From Pseudomonadales bacterium (lineage in GTDB: Bacteria; Pseudomonadota; Gammaproteobacteria; Pseudomonadales; Azotimanducaceae), in NCBI GenBank assembly GCA_019090615.1, contig JAHRVQ010000018.1, positions 53,816 to 117,815 of the forward strand: DNA of 64,000 nt. Direction: 5' to 3'. Positions 17,240 to 26,388 of this stretch are shown here, piece by piece (position 1 is the first letter of the stretch; each line of letters opens with the position of its first letter). The notes under the pieces are model-generated. The model made no database searches and had not been told where the DNA came from. It saw only the letters and a list, made by a program, of their open reading frames with translations. The translations under genes and the position numbers were made by a program.

Positions 17240-19027
17240 ATGCCCAAAACCGAGCAAGAATCATCGAAAGGCAGTTCTCTGCGTCCGTTAAAGACTTTGC
17301 TGCCTTTTATTTTGCCTTATAAAGGTACCCTGATGCTCGCTATCGCCGCCTTATTAGTGTCTTCAATGGCTTTACTGGCAATGCCGATGGCGGTACGGAA
17401 TGTTATTGATCATGGGTTTTCTGTAGCAGATGCCGGCAATGTGGATCGTTACTTTTTTATCCTGCTAGTTTTCGCCCTGGTAATTGGATGTTTTAGTGCC
17501 GCCAGGGCCTATTTTGTTAACTGGCTGGGAGAAAGGGTGGTGGCAGACTTACGTAATAAAGTATTTCGCCATGTGATTTGCATGGACCCCACATTTTTTG
17601 AAAACACTAAAATCGGTGAAGTTTTGTCGAGGCTGACGGCAGATACCACTTTAATCCAGTCAATTTCAGGTGTAGGGGTGTCAATAATGCTCCGCTCTTC
17701 GATCCAGTTTGTTGGCGCGCTGGCTTTGTTGGCCTATACCAATCTGGCATTAATGGGCATTTTGGTGATTGTATTGCCGCTGGTCATTGCGCCGATTTTG
17801 CTAATTGGTCGTTGGGTCAGGCGTTTGTCGCGAGATTCTCAGGATCGTGTGGCAGATGCCAGCGGTCAGGCGGGCGAGATCCTTAATGCTATTGAAACTG
17901 TGCAGGCATTTACTGCTGAGGAGCCAGAAGCGCTGCGTTTTGAACAGGCTGTTCGGCAGAGTTTTAATGCGGCTGTGAGCAGGATCAAAGTTCGCGCCTT
18001 GCTAACAACTACTGCGATGACAGGTGTATTTGGCGCGCTGATATTTGTTATGTGGATTGGTGCAAAAGCGGTGCTGGCGGGTGAAATAACCGGTGGTGAA
18101 CTGGGTCAGTTTGTACTTTATGCATTTTTTGTTGGTGCTGCAGGTGGTGCTTTGAGTGAGTTCTGGGGAGAGCTACAACGTGCTGCCGGTGCGATGGAGC
18201 GAATCGTTGAGTTGCTTGCGCTGCGCCCGTTGATAGCCGCACCTCTGAATCCGGTCGCTCTGCCTGGGGTGGCTACCGGCCAGGGAGGGCGGATTCAAAT
18301 AGAAGCGGTGAGGTTTAGTTATCCGAGCAGGCCGGATGAATGGGCTATTAACGCGCTTGATCTGGAGATTGCGGCGGGTGAAACCGTAGCTATTGTTGGA
18401 CCTTCGGGTGCTGGCAAAAGTACTGTTTTTCATTTATTGCTGCGTTTTTATAATGTTGGCGCAGGACGTATCCTGATTGATGGTGTTGATATTGCTGAGG
18501 CGGCACCGGTTGATGTGCGCCAGCGGGTGGGAATTGTGCCGCAGGATACGGTGGTTTTTGGCGCAACCGCGATGGAGAATATTCGTTTTGGCCGTCTTGA
18601 TGCCACGGATGACGAAATTATTGCAGCTGCAACGGCAGCCTCTGCCCACGAATTTATACAGCAGCTACCAGAAGGTTATGCAACTTTTCTCGGTGAAAAA
18701 GGCGCGCGGTTATCGGGCGGACAAAAACAGCGGATTGCAATAGCGCGGGCGGTATTGAAAGATCCAGCAATTCTTTTGCTGGATGAGGCAACCAGTGCGC
18801 TGGATGCCGAAAGTGAGAGACTGGTTCAGGATGCGTTGCAATTACTACAGCAGGGGCGCACTACAATTGTGATAGCACATCGATTGGCGACGGTAAAAAA
18901 TGCTGATCGAATCGTTGTGCTGGATGCGGGCCAGGTACGGGATATTGGTTCTCATACGGAGCTGATTGAACGGAATGCCCTCTATGCCGGGATGGTTAAG
19001 TTGCAGTTTGGCGGCGTTGAGCAATAG
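17240..19027 (+). CDS. ABC transporter, fused permease and ATPase (exporter type)
   Basis: A 595-residue half-transporter: about six transmembrane helices in residues 25-310, then an ATPase domain with Walker A GPSGAGKST at about 387-395, signature LSGGQKQR at about 491-498 and Walker B ILLLDEATS at about 511-519. A His in IVIAHRLATV is the switch residue. This is the MsbA/LmrA-like homodimeric exporter layout for lipids or hydrophobic compounds. I use the ATG at 17240; a TTG at 17225 in the same frame is an alternative and neither has a clear ribosome site. The terminator stem begins inside its last codons. Confidence 0.92.
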   Translation: MPKTEQESSKGSSLRPLKTLLPFILPYKGTLMLAIAALLVSSMALLAMPMAVRNVIDHGFSVADAGNVDRYFFILLVFALVIGCFSAARAYFVNWLGERVVADLRNKVFRHVICMDPTFFENTKIGEVLSRLTADTTLIQSISGVGVSIMLRSSIQFVGALALLAYTNLALMGILVIVLPLVIAPILLIGRWVRRLSRDSQDRVADASGQAGEILNAIETVQAFTAEEPEALRFEQAVRQSFNAAVSRIKVRALLTTTAMTGVFGALIFVMWIGAKAVLAGEITGGELGQFVLYAFFVGAAGGALSEFWGELQRAAGAMERIVELLALRPLIAAPLNPVALPGVATGQGGRIQIEAVRFSYPSRPDEWAINALDLEIAAGETVAIVGPSGAGKSTVFHLLLRFYNVGAGRILIDGVDIAEAAPVDVRQRVGIVPQDTVVFGATAMENIRFGRLDATDDEIIAAATAASAHEFIQQLPEGYATFLGEKGARLSGGQKQRIAIARAVLKDPAILLLDEATSALDAESERLVQDALQLLQQGRTTIVIAHRLATVKNADRIVVLDAGQVRDIGSHTELIERNALYAGMVKLQFGGVEQ

Positions 19028-19047
19028 CAGCCGCCAAACCTTTTTTT
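19006..19047 (+). terminator. Rho-independent terminator overlapping the ABC gene stop
   Basis: A 10-bp perfect stem GTTTGGCGGC (19006-19015) / GCCGCCAAAC (19030-19039) is followed by CTTTTTTT. The left arm encodes the last residues of the transporter, and the stop codon lies in the loop. Confidence 0.85.
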
Positions 19048-19082
19048 GTTTTAGACTTTATATTTTAGATATGCTTTTGATC

Positions 19083-19775
19083 TTAGCTGTCAGTTGAGTT
19101 TTTTGACTTTCTACGACGGAGACTTAACCCCATCAGTCCGATAGATAATAGCGCCAGCATATGTGGCTCGGGTACTGCTGCTGGTGATAACTGCGTGAAT
19201 ACGCGTATAAAGTCTCCTGGGGAAGAAGCTCTCCAGTCTACCAATAGCCGATTATTCATCGTGGCATCGATAGCAACATTGTCGCCTGATTCTAATCCGC
19301 GCGCCGCCGGGTTAAGGTAGGTGACGTTGTTATTAGCCAGGAAATCGCTGGCTGCGAGCGTGGCTGTTGATGTGGCTATACCATAAATTGCTGAATCAAA
19401 ATCTACATACCCTTGCTGCGATGTACTGCCGGCTGGATCAAAAAAGATATAGTGACTGGCGACAGTATCGCCGGCTACAGGGTTGGTGCCAATATTAACT
19501 GTAATCTCAGACGTTATTGTAATGTTCTGGTCTTCATTAAAGCCATACAGGTGCGGTGTGTCGAAGGTATTCTGGCCGACGGTATTGTCAGGGTTTGAAT
19601 CTGTAAAGGGTACGGTTAAGTTGATGAAAGTGCCGCCCTGGGTCAGCGAGGCTCCACCAGTCACTTCGCCGCCAATAATGGTTGCCTGGGTGGTTTGAGG
19701 CAGTAAAAAACTAGCGGCGACTGCCGGTACCAGCATAATTTTTTTTAAATTGTTGTTTATAATCCTTTTGAGCAT
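19083..19775 (-). CDS. PEP-CTERM sorting domain protein
   Basis: A 230-residue secreted protein. Residues 1-32 form a signal peptide (basic start, hydrophobic PAVAASFLLP, cleavage near TQAT). The C-terminus has the tripartite PEP-CTERM tag: VPEP, then the hydrophobic stretch LALLSIGLMGLSL, then the basic tail RRRKSK. Such proteins are sorted by exosortase (EpsH/XrtA family) and are usually exported surface or matrix proteins. The middle is low in Cys and rich in Thr, Asn and Asp, without a recognised domain. No exosortase gene is in the window. A sigma-54-like promoter inside an inverted repeat lies upstream. Confidence 0.9.
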   Translation of the reverse strand: MLKRIINNNLKKIMLVPAVAASFLLPQTTQATIIGGEVTGGASLTQGGTFINLTVPFTDSNPDNTVGQNTFDTPHLYGFNEDQNITITSEITVNIGTNPVAGDTVASHYIFFDPAGSTSQQGYVDFDSAIYGIATSTATLAASDFLANNNVTYLNPAARGLESGDNVAIDATMNNRLLVDWRASSPGDFIRVFTQLSPAAVPEPHMLALLSIGLMGLSLRRRKSKNSTDS

Positions 19776-20128
19776 TGCTTGAATCCTGTGGTTAGGTAAA
19801 TGAAACCTTAAAGTTTAGCGAAAGTTAGCTGGGTAATTTATTACGCAATAATCATTCCGTAATAAATTAATGTGTTTAAAATTAGATGCTTATGGATCAA
19901 AGCTGAGTTTCATTTGATTGGGTGAGGCGTTCATATTTAAAAAGTGTAAAAATATTCGACGGTCATTGTCGGTAACAAGGTTTTGAGAAGTCGATTCAGG
20001 TTGATAGCTTACTTTCAACTAAAGAGGCCGTTATACTGAAGTTAGCGACAGGCCTTTTAATTGTAAAAAAATAGCTTATTAATAGGTTGTTTGGCTGGCA
20101 TATTATTTTGAAAATAAAGGATTGATTA
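19776..20128. other. Divergent intergenic region, PEP-CTERM and glutathione transferase promoters
   Basis: About 350 AT-rich bases. The inverted repeat with embedded sigma-54-like sequence at 19834-19869 is the only clear structure. No gene is seen. Confidence 0.5.
19834..19869 (-). promoter_or_regulatory. Inverted repeat flanking a sigma-54-like promoter, PEP-CTERM gene
   Basis: Perfect 12-bp arms TAATTTATTACG (19834-19845) and CGTAATAAATTA (19858-19869). Read on the minus strand, the spacer and inner arm ends give CGGAATGATTATTGCG (19859-19844), which has the invariant GG and GC ten bases apart and matches 8 of 11 informative positions of the sigma-54 consensus TGGCACG-N4-TTGCW. It lies about 70 bases before the PEP-CTERM start. 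From the literature I recall, PEP-CTERM/exosortase systems are often linked to the PrsK/PrsR sigma-54 regulators. Confidence 0.5.
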
Positions 20129-20770
20129 ATGATTACAGTACATGGCGTACCACTTTCACCATTTGTTAGAAAAGTGCTGTTTGTGTTAGAGCATAAGCAA
20201 ATCGAATATACCCTGAATCCTGTTTTCCCTGGTGCGACGGATGACGCATTCGCCAAAATCAGCCCGTTAGGGAAAATTCCTGTATTAGAACATGATGGCT
20301 TTACAATTCCGGATTCGAGTATTATCTGTCGTTACCTTAATCACCAGTTCCCCAAAAATTCAATTTATCCAGAGGGTATACAGCAGGAAACTACGGTCTG
20401 TTGGTTGGAAGAATTTGCTGATTCAAAATTGATAGAAGCCTGCGCAACCATATTTCGGCAACGATTTTTAAATCCGAAAATGATGAACCAGCCCTGTGAT
20501 GAAGCGGCTGTTGAAGATGCCATTAATAATCTATTGCCGCCGTTATTGGCTTATCTTGAGTCGATAACGCCAACTTCGGGTGTGCTGGTGGGGGAACAAA
20601 TCAGCATTGCTGATATAGCGATAATGACCTGTTTCGTGCAGGTGAGTTATGCTGACTATACGGTAAGTACTGAAACATATCCCAAATTACGGGCCTATAT
20701 TGATCGTTTTATGAGCAATGAAATTTTTGTCAAGCTGTTAGCTATTGAAAAGCAGATGGTTGCGGGTTGA
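20129..20770 (+). CDS. Glutathione S-transferase family protein
   Basis: A 213-residue protein with an N-terminal thioredoxin-like domain (ITVHGVPLSPFVRKVLFVLEHKQIEY) and an all-helical C-terminal domain. Ser9 in PLSPFVRK may be the catalytic residue; the KIPVLEHDG cis-proline loop and PDSSIICRYL glutathione-binding motif follow. A role in detoxification or in glutathione-dependent steps on a catabolic intermediate is likely. AAGGA precedes the ATG. It is divergent from the PEP-CTERM gene. A second, distinct glutathione transferase is at 42547-43158. Confidence 0.9.
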   Translation: MITVHGVPLSPFVRKVLFVLEHKQIEYTLNPVFPGATDDAFAKISPLGKIPVLEHDGFTIPDSSIICRYLNHQFPKNSIYPEGIQQETTVCWLEEFADSKLIEACATIFRQRFLNPKMMNQPCDEAAVEDAINNLLPPLLAYLESITPTSGVLVGEQISIADIAIMTCFVQVSYADYTVSTETYPKLRAYIDRFMSNEIFVKLLAIEKQMVAG

Positions 20771-21270
20771 ATTTTGTCAGACAGTGGCAGGTTATGTTCA
20801 TGCTAGTGTAATTCATTCCGCAAGTACTCGACTGGCAATCATTAATCGTAAATATGAGCTTATATATTGGTCTCGATCAAGGGGCAAAGAAGTAGACTTT
20901 CAAAAATCAGCCGTTTATTCTTGGCCGTGCTCGGCATTGCATAGATTGCATAGTGAGATATGTGGTTAGATTAGCGCTGTAGATATACAAAAATCGATAC
21001 TAAAAATCGTCTTTTACAGAGAAACGGCTAAGAATTATAGGCCTGCCACAATCCATCTTGATTAGTAACAACTGGTTAGTAAGAATTAGTCAGTGCAGCC
21101 TGTTTTCATTTTATCGAGTGAAGAATAAGCGCAATTTCTGATCTGCTATTGATAACTGTTATTGCTGACTGGGGGTGCTTGTTAACACGTATGTATGTTC
21201 CCAGTAAGCCGTTCTGCATAAATTTGCTAAGCCGGATAAAACCCATCTGAAACAGAAGTACCTTGCTTTG
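20771..21270. other. Intergenic region, no gene seen
   Basis: About 500 AT-rich bases before the DUF5916 gene. A short open frame overlapping the end of the glutathione transferase gene (20745-20969) has no supporting signals. No strong hairpin or repeat was found. Confidence 0.45.
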
Positions 21271-23664
21271 ATGTCTTGTTATAGATTTATTTTTTGCCTC
21301 TTATTTAGTACCATTATATTGCCGGTTGCCGCAAAAGATGCGTCGCCCATACCCTTAAAGTTGGTTAAGACTACTGAGCAGGATGTCACCATCCGGCTTG
21401 ACGGCGTGCTTGATGAGCCGATCTGGAAAACCCTGGTAAGTAGCGATGGGCTGGTTGTTATTGATCCAGATACCCTGGCAGATGTGCCGTTTGAAACCCG
21501 GACCCAATTTTTTTATACCAATAAAGGCCTGTACATTGGTGTCTGGAATGAACAGGACCCTGATCTGTTGATTACCCGACTGACCTCAAGGGATAGCTAT
21601 ATTCCGCGTGATAGCATTTCGGTTACTCTGGATGCAAGCGGTGAAGGGTTGTATGGCTACTGGTTTGGCATTGGTCTTGGGGGCAGCCTGCAGGATGGTA
21701 CGGTACTGCCCGAACGGCAATTTTCTCCTGACTGGGATGGTCCGTGGTCAGGGGCCTCGGCAGAACATGATGAGGGCTGGTCGGCGGAGTTATTTATTCC
21801 CTGGTCAATGATGACGATGCCTGAAACAGAGTCTTCTACGCGAGAAATTGGTTTTTATATTTCACGCTTTGTAGCTAACAAAAACGAACGCTGGGGTTTC
21901 CCTGCATTGCCTAAAACCAAAGGGGTATTTATGTCTCAGTTGCAAAAACTGCAACTGGAAGGTATTAACCCAAAACAGCAATTTACTTTTTATCCTTTTG
22001 CTTCAACCACCTATGACAACGCCGCTGAGGCGAATGAAGACTCATATAAAGCAGGGTTTGACTTTTTTTGGCGCCCTACCAGTAATTTACAGATAACGGC
22101 TACGGTTAATCCTGATTTTGGCAATGTGGAATCTGATAATGTGGTAGTTAATCTCACTTCCTTTGAAACTTTCTTTCCAGAAAAAAGAGCGTTTTTTCTA
22201 GAAGGACAGGAAATATTTACTACCTCACCGAGAGCCCGACTAGAGCGAAATTCTACCGCTATTCCTACCACCATGGTTAATACCCGGCGGATTGGCAGCG
22301 CCCCGGTAGAGACAGGTATTGAAGGTTTTGAACTGGAGGATATAGAGGCAAACCAACCCAGTGAGCTTCAGGGTGCGGCCAAGATTACTGGCCAACAGGG
22401 TAAATTTCGTTATGGCATATTGGCTGCCTTTGAGGAGGATACCAAGTTAGTTGGGCGATTAGATGAGTCTGAGTTTGAAACGGTGCAGGATGGTCGAGAA
22501 TTTGGCGTTGCCAGACTTTTATATGAAGACCAGAGTACCGGTGCAAGGCGCTCGTTGGGCTGGATTTCAACCCTTGTCAGTCATCCGTTGGCGGATGCTA
22601 TTGTGCATGGTATTGATGCTCACTACCTGTCAAAAAATGGGCGCTGGAATTCTGACCTGCAGTTGATGGCCAGTGATGTTGCTGACGTTAAAGGCCAGGG
22701 CGGGTTTGTTGACGTTAATTACACACCTCTACGAGGCCGAAAGCATACCTTGTCGTTTGATTATTATGACTCTGAGTTTGATATTAATGATTTTGGTTTT
22801 TTGCGGCGCAATGATATTAAAGGTTTGCGATATATTTATAAGCGCGATGCTAGTGGCTTGCCGAAGCTTAAGGTTAGAACCACAGAAGTAAGAGTAGCAA
22901 GACGAGAAAACAGTATTGGTCAGGTGGTGCGAACGGGGTTGTTCTTTTCTCAAAAGCGCATATTTTACAATGACTATAGCCTTAAATCAGATCTAAATTT
23001 TTTCCCGCAACGCTGGGATGACAGAAATAGTTTGGGTAACGGGTCTTTTCGCATAGATCAACGCTGGAACGGTATTGTTTTTCTGCGTTCAGATGAGTCG
23101 CGTAAGATAAGTCTGGGCGCGGGGTTAAGCTATCTGACCGAAGATTTAGGCGGAGACAATATCGAATATAAGGCAGAGCTAGTGTGGCGGCCGACAGATC
23201 GATTTTCTTTGGTTGCCAAACTTAAGTATCGGGATCGAAAAGGTTGGCTGTTGTATCGTTCTGGCCAGGATATGACTACTTATAACGCTGCAAGCTGGCG
23301 TCCTAAGATCGAGATGGATGTGTTTTTATCAGCTCGCCAGCAATTTCGCATTACGGCGCAATGGGCGGGTATAAAAGCATCTGAAGATGAGCGTTTTTTG
23401 ATCCCTGCAGTCGATGGATCGTTGCAGCGGGTGGTAACCAATGGCACTGAAAGTTCGCGGGATTTTACCATTAGTCGATTAACCTTTCAGGCCCGTTATC
23501 GTTGGGAAATTGCGCCGCTGTCAGATTTGTTTGTTGTTTATACCCGAGGTTCTAATGTCGATAGCATGCCGGGGGCGAGTTTTGAAAACCTGCTACATGA
23601 TTCCTGGACTGACGCGCTGGTAGATACTTTTGTCATCAAATTACGTTATCGAATGGGTAGTTAG
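21271..23664 (+). CDS. DUF5916 / carbohydrate-binding family 9-like outer-membrane protein
   Basis: A 797-residue secreted protein. A signal peptide (FIFCLLFSTIILPVAAKDA) is followed by a CBM9-like domain with the hallmark RLDGVLDEPIWKTL at about 43-56, then the DUF5916 part with NPDFGNVESDNVVVNLTSFETFFPEKRAFFLEG (conserved NPDFG and FFPEKR...FLEG). The remainder alternates aromatic and polar residues and ends with an aromatic-rich strand, suggesting an outer-membrane beta-barrel. Function of the family is unknown; it is often annotated as a carbohydrate-binding or hydrolase-like protein. The ATG at 21271 is preferred to a TTG one codon earlier. It converges with the kynureninase-like gene. 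Confidence 0.88.
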   Translation: MSCYRFIFCLLFSTIILPVAAKDASPIPLKLVKTTEQDVTIRLDGVLDEPIWKTLVSSDGLVVIDPDTLADVPFETRTQFFYTNKGLYIGVWNEQDPDLLITRLTSRDSYIPRDSISVTLDASGEGLYGYWFGIGLGGSLQDGTVLPERQFSPDWDGPWSGASAEHDEGWSAELFIPWSMMTMPETESSTREIGFYISRFVANKNERWGFPALPKTKGVFMSQLQKLQLEGINPKQQFTFYPFASTTYDNAAEANEDSYKAGFDFFWRPTSNLQITATVNPDFGNVESDNVVVNLTSFETFFPEKRAFFLEGQEIFTTSPRARLERNSTAIPTTMVNTRRIGSAPVETGIEGFELEDIEANQPSELQGAAKITGQQGKFRYGILAAFEEDTKLVGRLDESEFETVQDGREFGVARLLYEDQSTGARRSLGWISTLVSHPLADAIVHGIDAHYLSKNGRWNSDLQLMASDVADVKGQGGFVDVNYTPLRGRKHTLSFDYYDSEFDINDFGFLRRNDIKGLRYIYKRDASGLPKLKVRTTEVRVARRENSIGQVVRTGLFFSQKRIFYNDYSLKSDLNFFPQRWDDRNSLGNGSFRIDQRWNGIVFLRSDESRKISLGAGLSYLTEDLGGDNIEYKAELVWRPTDRFSLVAKLKYRDRKGWLLYRSGQDMTTYNAASWRPKIEMDVFLSARQQFRITAQWAGIKASEDERFLIPAVDGSLQRVVTNGTESSRDFTISRLTFQARYRWEIAPLSDLFVVYTRGSNVDSMPGASFENLLHDSWTDALVDTFVIKLRYRMGS

Positions 23665-23712
23665 GGTTATTAGCGGTTTTTGGGCATCTCAGATAGATCC
23701 GGCCTGAATATT

Positions 23713-24846
23713 TCAGGTGAATTTTTGCTGAGTTGCCCTGTGGACTGCATCGATGAAGTCGGTAATATCGGCCGGTTGATTATAGATATGAGGTGAAATT
23801 CGCATGCCCATGGTGCGATTATCTACGGTGATATGTTGAGCTCTGAGTGAGCGGGATATTTGTTGATGTTGTCTGCCAAAATTAAGAATAAGCGTGCCGC
23901 TACGAGAGAGCGTATTAGCCGGCGACCGACATTCGTCGCCAAAGGCCTGAGTCAACATATCGAGTAGTTTTTGATTATGTTGGTGCAGCTTTGCTATACC
24001 AATATCATGCAGGTAATTGATGCTTTGGGTGGCGATGGCAAAAGGGACCACTGAGGGCGTGCCGCCCCAAAATTTGAGGCTGCTGTTGGCGAATTTAAAA
24101 TTATGTATATCAAATTCGAAGGGATCCTGGTGGGAAAACCAGCCCACATCCTTTGGTTCGCAGCTATCCAGGTAGTCTGGGTTGACCCATAGGTAGCCAG
24201 CACCAGGCCCACCACATAACCATTTAACACAGGAACCAATGACAAAGGCGGGTTTAGTATGGCTCAGGTCCAGCGGGATGATGCCTGCCGATTGCACATT
24301 ATCCACAAGTGATAAAATATGTCGTTGGTTGGCCAGACGGATGATTTCCGAAAGTGGTGCTAATTGGCCGGTATTTGAATAGGCATGGCTGATTAAGGTC
24401 AGGGTAACGTCTTTTGTTAAATATTGATCCCAGACATTGGCATCGGTCAAATCCTGATCAGCGGGTATAAACCGTAGTTCGCAGTGCGAGGGGAGTGCAT
24501 GTTGGAGTGCAAACCCCATGCTCGGAAAATCCACTTCGCTGAGCAGCACTACAGCGCTGGGTTTTTGTAGCGCCTCGATCGACATGACAACCTTGACCAC
24601 GGCGCTGGATAAGTTTGTTTGCGGGCAAAATTCTGTCATAGGGGCATTAAATAGATGGCCGAGGGATGTTCTAAAGGCATCAATGGTCGCCAGCCATTCT
24701 GACCAGGGTTGAGCTTTTTTCCAGGCGGTAAAGAAGGTATTAGATAACCATTGTTCGGCCGATATCAGGGGCCGGCCAACAGCGTGGCTAAGGAGATAAA
24801 TGCCTTCAACGGGATGGAAATCGGCTGAATAAATTTTATTCTTCAT
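23713..24846 (-). CDS. Kynureninase-like class V PLP-dependent enzyme
   Basis: A 377-residue fold-type I PLP enzyme. The order of motifs follows kynureninase: EVDFPS (104-109), the PLP ring Asp182 in SLVDNVQSAGIIPLDL, the Schiff-base Lys208 in SCVKWLCGGPGAGY, GWFSHQDPFEFD (235-246) and GGTPSV (about 260). Kynureninase splits the side chain of kynurenine to anthranilate and alanine; related class V enzymes act as desulfurases or transaminases. The upstream gene on the same strand (gap 126 bp) is an indoleamine-dioxygenase/PrnB-like heme protein, which makes a tryptophan-derived substrate likely. No kynurenine formamidase is adjacent. The catalytic Lys and Asp are intact, so it should be active. 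Confidence 0.85.
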   Translation of the reverse strand: MKNKIYSADFHPVEGIYLLSHAVGRPLISAEQWLSNTFFTAWKKAQPWSEWLATIDAFRTSLGHLFNAPMTEFCPQTNLSSAVVKVVMSIEALQKPSAVVLLSEVDFPSMGFALQHALPSHCELRFIPADQDLTDANVWDQYLTKDVTLTLISHAYSNTGQLAPLSEIIRLANQRHILSLVDNVQSAGIIPLDLSHTKPAFVIGSCVKWLCGGPGAGYLWVNPDYLDSCEPKDVGWFSHQDPFEFDIHNFKFANSSLKFWGGTPSVVPFAIATQSINYLHDIGIAKLHQHNQKLLDMLTQAFGDECRSPANTLSRSGTLILNFGRQHQQISRSLRAQHITVDNRTMGMRISPHIYNQPADITDFIDAVHRATQQKFT

Positions 24847-24972
24847 TTTTTAGGCCAATATTTTTCAATCAAGTGTTATCAACAACATCTGATTGTTGGC
24901 TGAACCGAAGGCTGGCAATAGCGGGCACCTGTCTTCAATTCAGGCTGATTATTAAAGTTCTCCCTGTTCTCT

Positions 24973-26388
24973 CTATTTTTTCCGCAGGGTTGAGTTTAGT
25001 AATTTAATGTCATTATACCGGGTGTGAAAATTATTGGACTTCGCCGCTGTTCGGTGATCTGTGAGAACTTTTAATTCGTCAACCAAAGTCTGCAACGGTG
25101 GCCCGCTGGCAGTAAGTTTGTCCAGGTGTTTTGCGGCTAATTCGTTGGCGGGTGTTGATATAAATTTATCGATCAGCAGGTTTTGATGCTGCCTGGCTAT
25201 ATGGCCGTGGCAACGACAAACTTCGAGAAATAGCCGTAAATGATGCTGGTACCAGGTTGCCTTAATTTGACCTGTCGCCTTAAGAAAGTCGTCCATCAGG
25301 GCCGGTCTGCGCATACAGTCTCTGAGTATTGCCTGGTCTTCGGGCATCATATATAAAAATTTATCAACTAATATTTGGGCGTAGTAGGTCTCGTTAGCGA
25401 AACATAAACCGAGTAGCATATCGATGACATTGATACCGGCAAAATCACCGGCATTGGCGCCGCGATAAATATGCGCGCCCACATAATGGGGTTTATAGTA
25501 GGGCCGTACCTGATAGAAAAATTCATCGGCTGCCAGCTGGCTATGTAATTTTTTGTTGGATTCGCGGACATCAATCAGGGCACGTTTTGCCACCTTGAGC
25601 AGGTCAGCGGTCAGCGGGTGAGAAATGCCTAACGGCAGTATTTTTAACAGCGCATCGGCAGCGCGTTTGTAAGCCAATATCCCCCGTGTATTGTAATCAA
25701 TAAAAAGCGCTTCACACGGGAGCCGGGTAAAGCATTTATAGGTGCCATTGATGGCCTGGTTGTGGGTGGTTAGATGCGCTGTGGCAAACCGGGGGATGAC
25801 GCCTAAAGATGCGCCAATTTGCATCGCCAGGGCGGAGCCATTGATTAACGGCGAGCAAGTTTCTCGGGAGGGTTCGGTAATCTCATGACGCCGGCAGGCA
25901 GCCATAAACAGCCCAACATTTCCTAATAAGTTAAACGCCTGGTCAAAGCCATCATCGGTATTGCCTTCTGCCACTAGTTGGCCGATAAGTGCTTCGCCTG
26001 CCGCTTTAAGCTGTTGTTTTTGTTGCTCGCCAATACCCTCAACATTGGCACGATCCCGCTGCTGCTGATATTGCAGTTCGAGTTGCGTGTTGAGATCTAT
26101 AAATTCGGCTCTGATCCATTGATCGAAGGCCAGTGCATTGGCGGTCATTGGGGTCACCCAGGCTGGTAATGGTGCTGGTAATAATGCTAGTAATAGTAGT
26201 AGCGGCTGTTGTTGGCGCCAGTTACTCCTTAGCATAGCAGCATAGTAATGGGTAGGGTGATTGTAAGCTAATGGTTCCTGCAGGGCGTATCCTGCGGGTG
26301 AGCTTGAAATCACCTGCTGAAGGTTTGCCACAGGAGAGAAAAAGTGGTTTATTCTTTCTCCGTTAAGGCTTTGGCATAGCATCAGCAT
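24973..26388 (-). CDS. PrnB/indoleamine 2,3-dioxygenase-like heme protein
   Basis: About 471 residues. The C-terminal half follows the indoleamine dioxygenase pattern: FFYQVRPYYKP (about 290-300), RGANAGDFAGINVIDMLLGL (309-328), YMMPEDQAILRDCMRRP and then a helix with His394, His396 and His401, one of which should be the proximal heme ligand. Length and the exact wording of these motifs resemble PrnB, the heme enzyme that rearranges 7-chlorotryptophan in pyrrolnitrin synthesis, more than animal IDO. No halogenase is nearby. The start is uncertain: I use the ATG at 26388, while a TTG at 26430 adds 14 residues; neither has a ribosome site. It is divergent from the epimerase gene. Confidence 0.8.
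   Translation of the reverse strand: MLMLCQSLNGERINHFFSPVANLQQVISSSPAGYALQEPLAYNHPTHYYAAMLRSNWRQQQPLLLLLALLPAPLPAWVTPMTANALAFDQWIRAEFIDLNTQLELQYQQQRDRANVEGIGEQQKQQLKAAGEALIGQLVAEGNTDDGFDQAFNLLGNVGLFMAACRRHEITEPSRETCSPLINGSALAMQIGASLGVIPRFATAHLTTHNQAINGTYKCFTRLPCEALFIDYNTRGILAYKRAADALLKILPLGISHPLTADLLKVAKRALIDVRESNKKLHSQLAADEFFYQVRPYYKPHYVGAHIYRGANAGDFAGINVIDMLLGLCFANETYYAQILVDKFLYMMPEDQAILRDCMRRPALMDDFLKATGQIKATWYQHHLRLFLEVCRCHGHIARQHQNLLIDKFISTPANELAAKHLDKLTASGPPLQTLVDELKVLTDHRTAAKSNNFHTRYNDIKLLNSTLRKK

Noticed and set aside
16206..19775. ABC exporter and PEP-CTERM protein considered as an export pair
   Set aside because: They are convergent with a terminator between, and PEP-CTERM proteins use exosortase after Sec export, not this exporter type.
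20745..20969. Open frame of 74 codons overlapping the glutathione transferase end
   Set aside because: It starts inside another gene in a different frame, and its composition is not protein-like.
21271..23664. DUF5916 protein considered a TonB-dependent receptor
   Set aside because: No plug domain or TonB box; it has the CBM9-like DGVLDEPIW motif and the NPDFG/FFPEKR motifs of DUF5916.
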